Assembly: GCF_030345715.1 (NCBI RefSeq)
Contig: NZ_JAUASX010000016.1
Coordinates: forward strand, 1-64,000
Source of the DNA: Solimonas sp. SE-A11
GTDB lineage: Bacteria; Pseudomonadota; Gammaproteobacteria; Nevskiales; Nevskiaceae
Direction of reading: 5' to 3'
Length of the DNA stretch: 64,000 bases
Shown here: one piece after another, positions 7,348-16,727 of the stretch
How positions within the stretch are numbered: the stretch's first letter is position 1
Layout of the letters: every line of letters begins with the position of its first letter
Notes under the pieces: generated by a model
Told to the model about the DNA's origin: nothing
Database searches by the model: none
The model's input: the letters and a program-made list of their open reading frames with translations, nothing else
Program-made: the position numbers and the translations under genes

Positions 7348-8811
7348 TCAGCCGGCGAGGCGCTCCGCGAGGGCGTCGATCAGGCGCACACCGAAGCCGG
7401 TGGGACCCTTGGGGATGCCCACGACCGGGCGGGTCACCCAGGCGGTTCCGGCGATGTCCACGTGGGCCCAGCGGCTGCCCTTGGCGAACTTCTCCAGGAA
7501 CTTGGCGGCGGCGATGGCGGAGCCGCCGGAGGAACCGAACATGCCGGGGGCGCCGAGGTTGCGCACGTCGGCGATCTCGGACTCCACGGTGTAGTCGTAG
7601 TGCTTGCTCAAGGGCATGCGCCACAGGCGTTCGCCGCTGTCGGTGCCGGCGGCGCCCAGTTCTCCGGCCAGCGCGTCGTCGGCGCTGAACAGGCCGGCGT
7701 ATTCCTCGTGCAGCGTGGCCATGATCGAGCCGGTGAGGGTGGCCAGGTCAACCAGGCGCTGCGGCTGGTACTTGCCGATCAGGTAGCTGATGGCGTCGGC
7801 CAGCACGATGCGCCCTTCGGCGTCGGTGTTGTCGACCTCGATGGTCAGGCCCGACAGCGAGGTGATGACGTCGCCCGGACGGAACGAGGTGCCGTCGATG
7901 ACGTTCTCGCACAGCGGGATCGCTGCAGCGATGTTGAGCGGTGCCTTGCGCTGTGCCAGTGCCCGCAGGGCGCCGACCACGGCGGCGGCGCCGGCCATGT
8001 CGAACTTCATCTTGGAGATGCCGGGATAGGGCTTCAGGTTGAGGCCGCCGCCATCGAAGGTCAGGCCCTTGCCGACCAGGCCGAGGTCGGTGCCCTGGCC
8101 GCGCCGGCCGTTCCACTCGACGATCAGCATGCAGGGCGGATGCTCGCTGCTGCGCCCGACGGCGAGCAGGCCGCCGGCGCCGATTTTCTCCAAGGCCTTC
8201 TGGTCCAGCACCTGCACGCGCAGGCCATAATCCGTCAGCTCCTTGGCCGCAGCGGCGAAGCCCTGGGGCGTGAGCAGGTTGGCCGGTGCCTCCACCAGCG
8301 CGCGGGACCAGTTGACGGCCTCGCCGAGCTGGCGCGAACGGGCGGTGCCCTTCCACAGTGCGGTCGGCAACTGCAGCGCCTTGACCTCGAAGTGGCCCTT
8401 GGGCGGCGAGGTGCGGAACGCGGTGCAGCGGTACGAGGCCAGCGTTGCGCCGAGCGCGAAGGCGTTCATCGCCGCCTGGGCATCCTTGGCCAGCGGTGGC
8501 GCGATCAGCGCGGCGGTGTCGATGCGCAGGGCGCGCAGGGCGTCCAGCGCGGCGGCGCCCGCAGCTTCCCAGAAGCGCGCTTCGCTGTCGAAGTCGCTGG
8601 GCTTGCCGCAGCCGACGGCGACGATCCGGCCGGAGCCGGTGAACAGGTCGGCCCGGTCGCCGGGAATGCCGCGGAAGCTTTCCGGCAGTTTCGGCAGCTT
8701 CAGCCCGGTGTGCAGGGGCTTGAGTTCGCCGCTGACCAGCAGCACTTCGACAGCGGCGGCCTTCTTGCCGCGCGGGCCTAGGGGGGCGGTCTTTGCATCG
8801 GTGAGTTTCAT
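7348..8811 (-). CDS. pepA: Leucyl aminopeptidase (M17 family)
   Basis: 487 aa; cytoplasmic dinuclear-metal exopeptidase that removes N-terminal residues from peptides. The M17 signature VDNTDAEGRIVLADAI is intact, and the metal-site region LVGKGLTFDGGGLNLKP with MKFDMAGAA precedes it. The ATG at 8811-8809 is chosen for its GAAGGA ribosome binding site and the normal MKLTD start; the same frame stays open upstream but only as a shadow of the neighbour. It lies 11 bases after the alpha/beta hydrolase gene and is the last gene of a four-gene operon, consistent with finishing the digestion of imported peptides. Confidence 0.93.
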   Translation of the reverse strand: MKLTDAKTAPLGPRGKKAAAVEVLLVSGELKPLHTGLKLPKLPESFRGIPGDRADLFTGSGRIVAVGCGKPSDFDSEARFWEAAGAAALDALRALRIDTAALIAPPLAKDAQAAMNAFALGATLASYRCTAFRTSPPKGHFEVKALQLPTALWKGTARSRQLGEAVNWSRALVEAPANLLTPQGFAAAAKELTDYGLRVQVLDQKALEKIGAGGLLAVGRSSEHPPCMLIVEWNGRRGQGTDLGLVGKGLTFDGGGLNLKPYPGISKMKFDMAGAAAVVGALRALAQRKAPLNIAAAIPLCENVIDGTSFRPGDVITSLSGLTIEVDNTDAEGRIVLADAISYLIGKYQPQRLVDLATLTGSIMATLHEEYAGLFSADDALAGELGAAGTDSGERLWRMPLSKHYDYTVESEIADVRNLGAPGMFGSSGGSAIAAAKFLEKFAKGSRWAHVDIAGTAWVTRPVVGIPKGPTGFGVRLIDALAERLAG

Positions 8812-8822
8812 GTGTGCGTCCT

Positions 8823-9740
8823 TCAGGCGTTCAGCGACTTTGCGTAGTTCATGATCTGCTGCGCCACGTCGGTGGCACCGGCAGGGGTGAAGATCATCGC
8901 ACCGTGTGCATGCGGTGTCGTCTGCCAGCGCGCCTGCGGACCCTGCAGCGGTGCGCGGTGCAGGGCATGCATGCGCTCGACCATCTGCCGTGCCCTGGAG
9001 GGCGAGATGAGCAGGCGCGTGACGCCCTTGATCTCGGTGGCGGCGTCGGCGCTGATGGTCAGACGCGGCACGGCGGCCGTGCCGCGCGCGATGGCGGATC
9101 GGATCGCCGGAAGCAACCCGAATTCGTCCATCCCGGCGCTCAGCGAAGACACGGAGCTGAAGGCGCGCTGCACCACCAGGCTTGCCTCGGGCTGCGGCAG
9201 CGTGCGTGCGGCGGGGCAGAAGATCGGATCGGGAATGCCCAGCCGTGCGCACAGCCTCGCGAGGCGCGCGATGTGCTGCGTCCAGGAAAGTTGCTGATCC
9301 ACCCAGGGATCGTCCGCCTCCGGGGTCGGGTCGAGCTGCAGCAATGCGCGCAAGCGCTGCGGCTGCTGGGCGGCGTGCAGCACGCCCATCAGCCCACCAT
9401 ACGAGTGGCCGATCAGCAGCACCGGCCGGCGCTGCTCCAGGGCATCGAGCAGGGCGGCCAGATGGATGCTGATGTCCGCGGCCGTGTGCGGGGCGGTCTT
9501 GCGGCTGCCACCGATGCCGGCGCGGTCGTAGAACAGCAGTTGAGTTTGCGGAGCCAGCAGGCGCTCGACCCAGGCCCAGCAATGCCAGGATGAGCCCCAG
9601 CCGTTTTCGAACACCAACAGCGGCAGCCCGCTGGGACGGCCGGACAGGCGATACGCCAGCTGCGCGCCGGGGACATCGACGACTCCCTCGCGGACCGGGA
9701 TGTCGGCCGCCAGCGGCGGCGGAAGGGTGGTTTCGCTCAT
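8823..9740 (-). CDS. Alpha/beta hydrolase, possible proline-iminopeptidase-like
   Basis: 305 aa from the ATG at 9740. The fold markers are LLVFENGWGSSWHCWAWV (oxyanion region), the nucleophile elbow GHSYGG and a late histidine in PHAHGAM. There is no signal peptide, so it should be cytoplasmic. The substrate cannot be read from the sequence; placement between a TonB receptor and leucyl aminopeptidase suggests hydrolysis of a peptide or peptide ester. A TTG at 9755 in the same frame would overlap the receptor stop codon and cannot be excluded as the start. Confidence 0.8.
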   Translation of the reverse strand: MSETTLPPPLAADIPVREGVVDVPGAQLAYRLSGRPSGLPLLVFENGWGSSWHCWAWVERLLAPQTQLLFYDRAGIGGSRKTAPHTAADISIHLAALLDALEQRRPVLLIGHSYGGLMGVLHAAQQPQRLRALLQLDPTPEADDPWVDQQLSWTQHIARLARLCARLGIPDPIFCPAARTLPQPEASLVVQRAFSSVSSLSAGMDEFGLLPAIRSAIARGTAAVPRLTISADAATEIKGVTRLLISPSRARQMVERMHALHRAPLQGPQARWQTTPHAHGAMIFTPAGATDVAQQIMNYAKSLNA

Positions 9741-9751
9741 GTGGGGTCGGA

Positions 9752-12187
9752 TCAAGGTTGGAAGCTGTAGCCCATCTCCACGCCGAAGCAGCGCGGGGGC
9801 GTGATGAACTTGAGGGAGAGCACGTCGCCGGTCACGCGGGCGTAGTTGTTCGATGCGGTGACGCCGCGCTCGTCGGTGAGGTTCTTGCCGAAGGCGGTGA
9901 AGTTGAAGTTGCCGCGCTTGAACCCGGCACGCAGGTCGAACAGGTTGTAGTTACCCTTGGTCACGTCCTGGTACGACAGGTTGCTGGCGGACTCGCCTTC
10001 GTAGCGATGGATGAAAGTGATCGAGGGCTGCCAGGCCGGAAATACCCAGGCGGCGGTCAGCGTGTTGCTGAGCGACCATTCCGGGGAGCCGGGCAGGCGG
10101 TCGCCCTTCTTCGCGGGAGGGCGGCCGTTGTTGGGGTCGTAGTCATTCAGCAGTTGCGCATCCAGCCAGGTCACCGAGCTCTGTGCGGTCAGGAAGTCGA
10201 AGGGACGTGCGACCAGCGACAGCTCCACGCCCTGGATGCGGGCATCGCCGGCATTGTCGAGGAACTTGAAGACGCCGCTGCGATCCGTAGAGATCAGCGG
10301 GATGTCGTGCCAGTCGATCTGGAACACGGCGATGTCCAGGGTCATGCGGCGCTCGAACCAGGCGGTCTTGGCGCCGATCTCGTAGTTCTGCACCTCGTCC
10401 GGGTTGTAGCTGCGCTTGGTTGGCGTGAGCGGCGTGCTGGGCACCAGGTTGGGGCCACCGAGGCGGTAGCCGCGGGAGTAGAGGCCGTAGAACAGCACGT
10501 CGTCGGTCGCCTGCCAGGCCAGCGATACCTTGGGATTGAAGCCCTTGGCGGAACTGCTGCGGGATTCCTTGAACTCCGGGCTGCCGCCCGGCAGCAGCAG
10601 CAGGCCGCGGCCATTGATGGTGCTGTCGACGAGATTGTCGTAGTAGCGCCCGCCCGCGGTGAGCTTGAAGTCCTGCGCGAATCGCCAGGTCAGGTCGACG
10701 AAGGCGGCCTTCTCGGGCGCATTGATCTTGGCGTTCTGGCGGAACAGGGTCGTCAGGCCGGCGAGCGGGCCTGGCGGGGTGATGCCGAGGCCCTCGAGCA
10801 GTGCGTTGATGACGCCCGTCGTGTCCTCCAGGACATTGGCATCCAGGTTCACGTCGAACTCTTCGTCGCGATCGGCATACGACACGCCGGCGAGGTACTC
10901 GAAGGCTTCTCCCGGCGGCGAGACGAAGCGCAGCTCGGCGCTGTAGCCCTTCACGCCGCCGCTCTGGGTCAGCGGGAAGTCGAGGCCCAGCGCGCCGATG
11001 CCCAGGCTGCTGGCGCCGTCATAGGACAGGCTGCTCGACTTGTCCTGCACGCCGGCGATGAAGGCCCAGCTGCCGTAATCGGCATCGAGCTCGTAGCGCA
11101 GCGTGGCCAGGCTGAACTCGTTGCTGCTGGGTTCCGGGACGATGGTGTTCTTCTTCAGGTCGCCGAGACGCTCGTCGACATAGCCGCTGTCGTCCGTCCT
11201 GGTCTGCTGGTAGAGCGCGCTCAGGCGCAGGCGCGAGTTGTCGGTCGGGTTCCAGCCGAGGATGGTGCGCCCACCCTGTGTCACGGAGTTGTTGGATTGC
11301 TCCTGGCCGGTGCCGACGTTGTCGATGTATCCGGGCGTGCGCGTGTAGTGCCCCACCAGGCGCAGCGCCAGCGCGTCCTCCGCGATCGGCATGTTGACCA
11401 TCAGCTTGCCGCTGCCGCCGAGGGAGCTGTTGGTGGCCAGGCTGCCCACGCCCTGCGCGGCGAAACCCCAGCCCGAGGCATCGGGCGCCCGCGGGATGTA
11501 GTTGATGGCTCCGCCCAGCGAGGATGAGCCATACAGCGCGCCCTGCGGGCCGCGCAATACTTCCACGCGCTGTGCGTCGAAGGCATCCACGTCCGGCACC
11601 ACCATGGGCGCGGCAGGATCGGTCAGCGGGATGTCGTCGTAGTACACGCCGACCGCGGTTTGCGCCAGGGACGGCACGGTGTCGGAGGACACGCCGCGGA
11701 TGGTAATGACGGAGTAGCCGGGCACGCCGCTGTTGAAGTTCACGCCCGGCGACAGCGAGAGATACTCGCCGAAGCCGCTGGCACCGGCGCCTTCGAGCTG
11801 CTCCTGGCCGATGGCGCTGACGGCGCCGGCCACCGAGGAGAGGTTCTCCGTGCGCTTGTTGGCGGTGACCACGATCTCCTCGATGGCGGACGGCCGGTAG
11901 CCGGGTTCCTTCAGCGGGGCCGGCGGCGCGTCCTGCTGGTTGGCCACCGGGATCGTCGGCAGGATGTCCGCCGCGGGATCGGGATCGGCAGGGGCCTCGG
12001 CCTGCGGCGGCGGGGCCTGATCACCGGCTGCCGGAGTGTCGGGCGTCGGTCCGGTGTCTTGCACCAGCAGCTCGTCCAGCCCGGCCAGCGCATCGTCGGC
12101 CGGTTCCTGCGCCGGGGCGTTTCCGGCGGCGACCAGCCCGGCCAGCATCAATCCCGACAGCGTGGCCTGCCTTGCACTGCATTTCAT
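9752..12187 (-). CDS. TonB-dependent outer-membrane receptor
   Basis: 811 aa with a signal peptide (LMLAGLVAAGNAPAQ), a Pro/Asp-rich spacer and then a TonB box-like IEEIVVTANKRTENL. The plug shows FGEYLSLSPGVNF, ITIRGVSSDT and VEVLRGPQGALYGSSSLGGAIN. The barrel ends in a terminal aromatic stretch (VEMGYSFQP). It resembles the Caulobacter/Sphingomonas-type receptors rather than classic siderophore receptors. ATG at 12187 overlaps the DUF885 stop codon (ATGA). In this operon it probably imports oligopeptides or a peptide-like compound; this is inferred from context only. Confidence 0.88.
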   Translation of the reverse strand: MKCSARQATLSGLMLAGLVAAGNAPAQEPADDALAGLDELLVQDTGPTPDTPAAGDQAPPPQAEAPADPDPAADILPTIPVANQQDAPPAPLKEPGYRPSAIEEIVVTANKRTENLSSVAGAVSAIGQEQLEGAGASGFGEYLSLSPGVNFNSGVPGYSVITIRGVSSDTVPSLAQTAVGVYYDDIPLTDPAAPMVVPDVDAFDAQRVEVLRGPQGALYGSSSLGGAINYIPRAPDASGWGFAAQGVGSLATNSSLGGSGKLMVNMPIAEDALALRLVGHYTRTPGYIDNVGTGQEQSNNSVTQGGRTILGWNPTDNSRLRLSALYQQTRTDDSGYVDERLGDLKKNTIVPEPSSNEFSLATLRYELDADYGSWAFIAGVQDKSSSLSYDGASSLGIGALGLDFPLTQSGGVKGYSAELRFVSPPGEAFEYLAGVSYADRDEEFDVNLDANVLEDTTGVINALLEGLGITPPGPLAGLTTLFRQNAKINAPEKAAFVDLTWRFAQDFKLTAGGRYYDNLVDSTINGRGLLLLPGGSPEFKESRSSSAKGFNPKVSLAWQATDDVLFYGLYSRGYRLGGPNLVPSTPLTPTKRSYNPDEVQNYEIGAKTAWFERRMTLDIAVFQIDWHDIPLISTDRSGVFKFLDNAGDARIQGVELSLVARPFDFLTAQSSVTWLDAQLLNDYDPNNGRPPAKKGDRLPGSPEWSLSNTLTAAWVFPAWQPSITFIHRYEGESASNLSYQDVTKGNYNLFDLRAGFKRGNFNFTAFGKNLTDERGVTASNNYARVTGDVLSLKFITPPRCFGVEMGYSFQP

Positions 12188-13881
12188 CGTGCGCACTCCT
12201 CGATCCATGCCTGCATGTGCTGTTCGAGCACCGGCAGGGTCACGGGGCCCGCGGTCATCAGCCGATGATGGAAGTCCTTCAGGCGGAAACCGCTGCCGAG
12301 CGTGGTCTCGGCCCGGCGGCGCAATTCCAGGATCTTCAGCTCGCCCATCTTGTAGGACAGCGCCTGGCCCGGCATGCCGATATAGCGATCAACCTCGGCT
12401 TCGATGGTGTCGTCGGACTGGCTCATGTGGCGTCGCATCAGGTCGATGGCTCGCTGCCGGCTCCAGCCATGCAGGTGGATGCCGGTGTCGACCACCAGTC
12501 GCAGCGCGCGCCACATCTCCATCTCCAGGCGACCGAAGCGGCTGTAGGGATCGCTGTAGAATCCCATGTCTTCACCCAGGCGCTCGCAGTACAGTGCCCA
12601 GCCTTCCAGGTAGGCCATGTAGCCCATCGCGCCATGGCGGCGGAAGTCCGGCAGGTCCTGCATCTCCTGCAGCACGGCCAGGTGCATCAGGTGCCCCGGC
12701 CAGGCTTCATGCAGCACCAGCGGCACATGCATGTAGGTGGGGCAGCGGTCCGGCAGGCTGCTGACCCAAAAGATGCCGGCGCTGGAGCCGTCCGCGGGAT
12801 TGGGCTGGGCATAGGCCGGCGGCGCGTTCTGCGACAGGGCCGGCGGGATGCTTTCGATGCCGTAGGTCATGCGCGGAATCCAGGAGAAGAACTCCGGGAT
12901 GCGGCGGTCGATGCGCTTGGCGAGCACCTCGACGTGCTCCAGCAGCGCCTCGCCGGAGCTGGCCAGGAAGGCGGGATCGCTGGCCAGGCGCTGGCGGAAC
13001 CCGGCGACGTCACCAGGGTAACCGGCCTCAGCCGCGGCGGCCTCGATCGCGGCGGCGATGCGCTCGACCTCGGCCAGGCCCTGGCGGTGGATGTCCTCGG
13101 GCGGCGTGTCCACGGTGGTGTAGTGGGCGGCGATGAAGCGGTAATAGGCCAGGCCCTGGGGTGCGTCGGTGCAGCTCAGGCTGTCTCGGCAGCCGTCCGC
13201 ATAGAGGCGGCGCAGGGTATCGGCATGGGCCTGGTAGGCCGGCTTCAGGGTGTCGGCGATCAGCGCCCGGGCGCGTTCGTGCAGCGCCGGTGCCAGCGCC
13301 GTGCCTGCCCGGCGCAGGGGCTTGTACCAGATGGAGTCGTCCACCGGGCCGGCAAGGTAGCTCTCGAGGTTGGAGAGCACGCGCGGCAGCAGGATGCCGG
13401 GCAGGCGATGCCCGCGCTCCAGGCCCGCGCCGAGCCGTGCCGCGAGGTCGGACAGGTACTGCGGGATGGTGCCCAGGCGGGCGAGATAGTCCTCGGCGTC
13501 GGCGGCGTTCTGCAGTACGGTCTTGTTGATGGACAGGCCCACGTAGGCGTCTGGCCCGAAGGGGAACATGGACGGCCGCAGGTACTCTTCCAGCCGGTAG
13601 CGTTCGCGTGCTTCGCCCAACTCGCGCTGCAGCAGGGCGGCGCTCAGGGCGTCCTGCCCGGACAGGGCCGGCAGGTCGATGGCGGCGAGGCGAGACAGGA
13701 AGCCGGCATGGGCGTGGTCGCGCCGTGCATGGTCTTCAGCTGATTCGCGGAAAATCCGCCGGCGCGATGGCTCGTGGCCGTGGTCGATGCCGAGCAGCGG
13801 TTCCTCGTCGAGGCGGAACTGCCAGTAGTCCTGGGCCAGGCGTGCCAGCTGCGTCGCGGGCCCATCGGTTTTCATGTCCAT
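12184..13881 (-). CDS. DUF885-family metallopeptidase
   Basis: 565 aa. The family's HExxxxH-type zinc motif is present as HEAWPGH (H391, E392, H397), followed by the conserved AYLEGWALYCERLG and the late SYKMGELKILELR. DUF885 proteins are zinc carboxypeptidase-like enzymes, often fused to a signal peptide; here no signal peptide is seen, so cytoplasmic location is likely. First gene of the minus-strand operon; its last bases overlap the receptor start. Start at 13881 or the ATG at 13875; neither has a strong ribosome binding site. Confidence 0.88.
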   Translation of the reverse strand: MDMKTDGPATQLARLAQDYWQFRLDEEPLLGIDHGHEPSRRRIFRESAEDHARRDHAHAGFLSRLAAIDLPALSGQDALSAALLQRELGEARERYRLEEYLRPSMFPFGPDAYVGLSINKTVLQNAADAEDYLARLGTIPQYLSDLAARLGAGLERGHRLPGILLPRVLSNLESYLAGPVDDSIWYKPLRRAGTALAPALHERARALIADTLKPAYQAHADTLRRLYADGCRDSLSCTDAPQGLAYYRFIAAHYTTVDTPPEDIHRQGLAEVERIAAAIEAAAAEAGYPGDVAGFRQRLASDPAFLASSGEALLEHVEVLAKRIDRRIPEFFSWIPRMTYGIESIPPALSQNAPPAYAQPNPADGSSAGIFWVSSLPDRCPTYMHVPLVLHEAWPGHLMHLAVLQEMQDLPDFRRHGAMGYMAYLEGWALYCERLGEDMGFYSDPYSRFGRLEMEMWRALRLVVDTGIHLHGWSRQRAIDLMRRHMSQSDDTIEAEVDRYIGMPGQALSYKMGELKILELRRRAETTLGSGFRLKDFHHRLMTAGPVTLPVLEQHMQAWIEECAR

Positions 13882-13992
13882 TGCCGCACACTAGGACATC
13901 GTTGCCGCAAAGACTTTTTCTGGCGTCACGCAAATTTTGGCGCCGGTCCCTTTCGGATTCCCCCGCCGGGAGAATCCGGCTAGGCTTGGGCA
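13882..13992. promoter_or_regulatory. Divergent control region, peptidase operon / AraC gene
   Basis: The 111 bases separate the DUF885 operon and the AraC gene, which diverge. Two related AT-rich stretches, GCAAAGACTTTTTCTGGCG and GCAAATTTTGGCG, about 26 bases apart (around 13906-13950), are plausible activator half-sites. This is pattern reading only. Confidence 0.35.
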
Positions 13993-15060
13993 ATGAGTAG
14001 CCACAGGAAGAGCCCCGAGGTTCCGCCCACCCTGCTGCTGAGGCAGGCACTAACGGCCCTGGTGCGCCCCAGCCCCGAGGAGCTGCAGCAGCTCACCGAG
14101 CAGCAGGTGCGGCGCACCGGCTTCGGCATCCGCTTCGAGATGCAGGGCAAGGGGACCAGCGGCTACATGGACCTGGCCCTGCCCTCGGGAGGGCTGAAGG
14201 TCTTCCGCAGTGTCTTCACCCTGCGGACGTCGCACGAGGCCGTCGCCACCGCCGAACGCGACTACCTGCGCATCCGCCTGGGCCTCAGCGGCGACATGCA
14301 GATGCGGCTCGCGTCCGGCGCGGCGGTGGATATCGGCGCGCCTTCGGCCATGGTGATCGTTCAGCCCAAGGGAGCCGAGTTCTGCGGGGCTAGCCTGCCG
14401 CCGCAGCCGTTCCGCCAGGTCAACATCATCATGCCGCGCGGCATGCTGACCGATACCTGGGGCTTCGACCTGGCGACCTTGCCGGAGCTGTTGCGGACCC
14501 TGGAGAATGGCCAGGCCCGGGAGGTGCAGTTCATCAGCATCGCGCTGACGCCGTCACTGGTCAGCATCGCTACCGATATCCTCGAATGCAGCTTCTCGGG
14601 CCCGCTGCTGGACCAGTACCTGGAATCCAAGGTGCGCGAGGCGCTGTGCCTGCTGATCGCGGCCATGCAGGAGCCAGAGGCGGAGGAGTCGTCCGCCGAT
14701 GCGCCGCGGCTGACAGCGCACGACCGGGAGCAACTGGCCCTGGCGAAGCAGCTCATCGACGGCAGCTTTGCCGCGCCGCCCGGGCTCACCACGCTGGCAC
14801 GCCGGGTGGGCCTGAACCGCAACAAGCTCTGTGCCGGCTTCCAGACCGAGTATGGCCAGACGATCCACGAGTATGCGCGGGAGCTGCGCCTGCAGAAGGC
14901 GCTGCAACTGCTCCGCGGGGGAGACATCTCCATCACCGAGGTGGCGCTGGAGGTTGGCTACGAGCATTCCTCCAGCCTGACGACGGCGGTGAAGAAGCGC
15001 TTCGGCGTGAGTCCGCGCCAGTTGCAGCAGAAGACCGGGCGCACGCGCGGCAAGCCCTAG
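13993..15060 (+). CDS. AraC-family regulator, PchR-like
   Basis: 355 aa. Residues about 250-350 form the two helix-turn-helix DNA-binding domain: LTTLARRVGLNRNKLCAGF and ISITEVALEVGYEHSSSL ... KKRFGVSPRQL. LNRNKLCAGF with GQTIHEYARELRLQKAL is characteristic of the PchR type, regulators that sense a siderophore or other imported ligand and activate its TonB receptor gene. The long N-terminal domain is a ligand-sensing region. It diverges from the DUF885/TonB operon by 111 bases and is the obvious candidate regulator of it. Confidence 0.85.
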   Translation: MSSHRKSPEVPPTLLLRQALTALVRPSPEELQQLTEQQVRRTGFGIRFEMQGKGTSGYMDLALPSGGLKVFRSVFTLRTSHEAVATAERDYLRIRLGLSGDMQMRLASGAAVDIGAPSAMVIVQPKGAEFCGASLPPQPFRQVNIIMPRGMLTDTWGFDLATLPELLRTLENGQAREVQFISIALTPSLVSIATDILECSFSGPLLDQYLESKVREALCLLIAAMQEPEAEESSADAPRLTAHDREQLALAKQLIDGSFAAPPGLTTLARRVGLNRNKLCAGFQTEYGQTIHEYARELRLQKALQLLRGGDISITEVALEVGYEHSSSLTTAVKKRFGVSPRQLQQKTGRTRGKP

Positions 15061-15149
15061 ACGGGGCAGGAGGAGGCCGGCCGCGGAATTCTGTTGTAAC
15101 GTCGGCAGACTTGGCACTCACCCACGGCCCTCAACTCAAGGAAACTGCG

Positions 15150-15929
15150 ATGTCGCACATCAGGACCTCTGTCGGTGGACATGTGCTGGAGATCAAGGTC
15201 GACCGGCCGGAGAAGCTCAATGCACTCTCGCCGCAGATGTATGACGACCTGTGCCTGGCGCTGGGTGAACTCGACCGCCGCGACGAGCTCCGGGTGGGGC
15301 TGATCCATGCCGAGGGCAAGCATTTCAGCGCCGGGATCGAGCTGGACAAGTGGGCGCCGCTGTTTGCGGGCGGCAAGGGCTTCCCGATCCCCGAGGGCGG
15401 CATCGACATCTTTGCCTTGTCCGGCCCGCGCTGCCGCAAGCCGCTGGTGATGGCGGTGCAGGGTTATGCCTACACCTGGGTGGTGGAGATGATGCTGACC
15501 ACCGATGTGCGCGTGGCTGCCGAGGACACGAAATTCGCGATGCTGGAGGTCAAGCGCGGCATCTATCCGTGTGGCGGTGCGACGCTGCGCCTGCCGCAGC
15601 AGATGGGTTGGTCCAATGCCCAGCGCTACCTGCTCACGGGCGAGCCCTGGAGCGCAGCGGAGGCGCACCGGACGGGACTGGTGCAGCAGGTGGTGGCGCC
15701 CGGCGAGCAGTACCCTGCGGCGCGGGCCATTGCCGACGGCATTGCCGCGGCGGCGCCGCTGGGGGTCGCTGCGATCCTGAAGTCCTCGCGCCTGGCGCAG
15801 GCGGAGGGCGAGGCGGTGGCGGCCAGCCGCCTGTTCGATGACATGACGCGCGTGATGGGCAGCGAGGATGCGAAAGAAGGCGTGCGCTCGTTCATGGAGC
15901 GGCGCAACGCGGTCTTCCAGGGGCGATAG
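15150..15929 (+). CDS. Crotonase / enoyl-CoA hydratase-like protein
   Basis: 259 aa; ATG with AAGGAAA upstream. Crotonase landmarks are DRPEKLNALSPQMY, the first oxyanion loop GKHFSAGIEL, and both acidic positions used by hydratases (VVEMMLTTD and FAMLEVKRG). The second oxyanion loop, normally GGG, reads YAYTWVV here, and GIYPCGGATLRLP replaces the usual [10 protein letters not shown]. The protein is therefore a crotonase of unusual active site; hydratase activity should not be assumed. It stands alone, 89 bases after the AraC gene. Confidence 0.8.
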   Translation: MSHIRTSVGGHVLEIKVDRPEKLNALSPQMYDDLCLALGELDRRDELRVGLIHAEGKHFSAGIELDKWAPLFAGGKGFPIPEGGIDIFALSGPRCRKPLVMAVQGYAYTWVVEMMLTTDVRVAAEDTKFAMLEVKRGIYPCGGATLRLPQQMGWSNAQRYLLTGEPWSAAEAHRTGLVQQVVAPGEQYPAARAIADGIAAAAPLGVAAILKSSRLAQAEGEAVAASRLFDDMTRVMGSEDAKEGVRSFMERRNAVFQGR

Positions 15930-16036
15930 ACCGCGACGATTCCGCAGGGTCCCGCCTACCGCATTGGGGCGATCCCGATCCTCCCGGTGAATGCGACGCT
16001 TCGTGCATGAAACCGGGCAAGGTTGCCGAGGCGGGA

Positions 16037-16639
16037 ATGAGCAAGACCACGCTGGAAGCGTCCGAATACTCCGGAGCGGTGTTCGAGAAGATCGACTGGA
16101 GCGGAGCCGATCTGCAGGGCATCAGCTTCTACGAGTGCAGATTCGTCAAGTGCAGCTTCACGGACGCGACGCTGTCCCAGTGTCGTTTCGACAACTGCCG
16201 CTTCGAGGGTTGCAATCTCAGCCTGGCGAAGCTGCGCGGCAGTTCGCTGCGCGAGGTGTCGTTCTCGTCCTGCAAGCTGGTGGGAATCGACTGGACGGCG
16301 GCGCGCTGGCCCAGCGTGGCCTTGAGCGGCCAGCTCCGCTTCGAGGAGTGCCTGCTCAACTCGTCCTCCTTCTTCGGGCTGTTCCTGCAGGAGCTGAAGA
16401 TGGAGGCCTGCCAGGCGCACGACGTCGATTTCACCGAGGCGGACTGTGGGCATGCCAGCTTCCTGCAGACGGACTTCTCGGGGGCCACGTTCCACCAGAG
16501 CAAGCTGGTCAAGGCGGACTTCAGCGATGCGACGAATTACGTGATCGACGTGCGCACCAACAAGATCAATGGCGCCCGCTTCAGCCTGCCGGACGCGGTG
16601 AACCTGCTGCGCAGCCTGGATATCGAGATCGTGGATTGA
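16037..16639 (+). CDS. Pentapeptide-repeat protein, Qnr-like
   Basis: 200 aa made almost wholly of A(D/N)LxF-type five-residue repeats (FEKIDWSGADLQGISFYEC, then CRFDNCRFEGCNL and so on), which fold as a right-handed quadrilateral beta-helix. Length and the C-terminal pattern (a final repeat, then LPDAVNLLRSLDIEIVD) resemble Qnr/McbG-type proteins, which mimic DNA and protect gyrase from quinolones. The likeness is of shape and ending, not proven orthology. An ATG at 16007 in frame gives ten more residues; 16037 is preferred for its GAGG ribosome binding site. Confidence 0.75.
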   Translation: MSKTTLEASEYSGAVFEKIDWSGADLQGISFYECRFVKCSFTDATLSQCRFDNCRFEGCNLSLAKLRGSSLREVSFSSCKLVGIDWTAARWPSVALSGQLRFEECLLNSSSFFGLFLQELKMEACQAHDVDFTEADCGHASFLQTDFSGATFHQSKLVKADFSDATNYVIDVRTNKINGARFSLPDAVNLLRSLDIEIVD

Positions 16640-16727
16640 GGCAGGCTGGCGCGGCTGGGCATGCCCCGCGTCGTCCGGGATGAGTGGTGCCCGGAGGCGT
16701 CGCCGGAGTTGAGGGATGTTCCGGCAC

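Noticed and set aside
8812-9582. In-frame upstream extension of pepA to 744 codons
   Set aside because: It overlaps the alpha/beta hydrolase in another frame and lacks protein-like composition; pepA has a good start at 8811.
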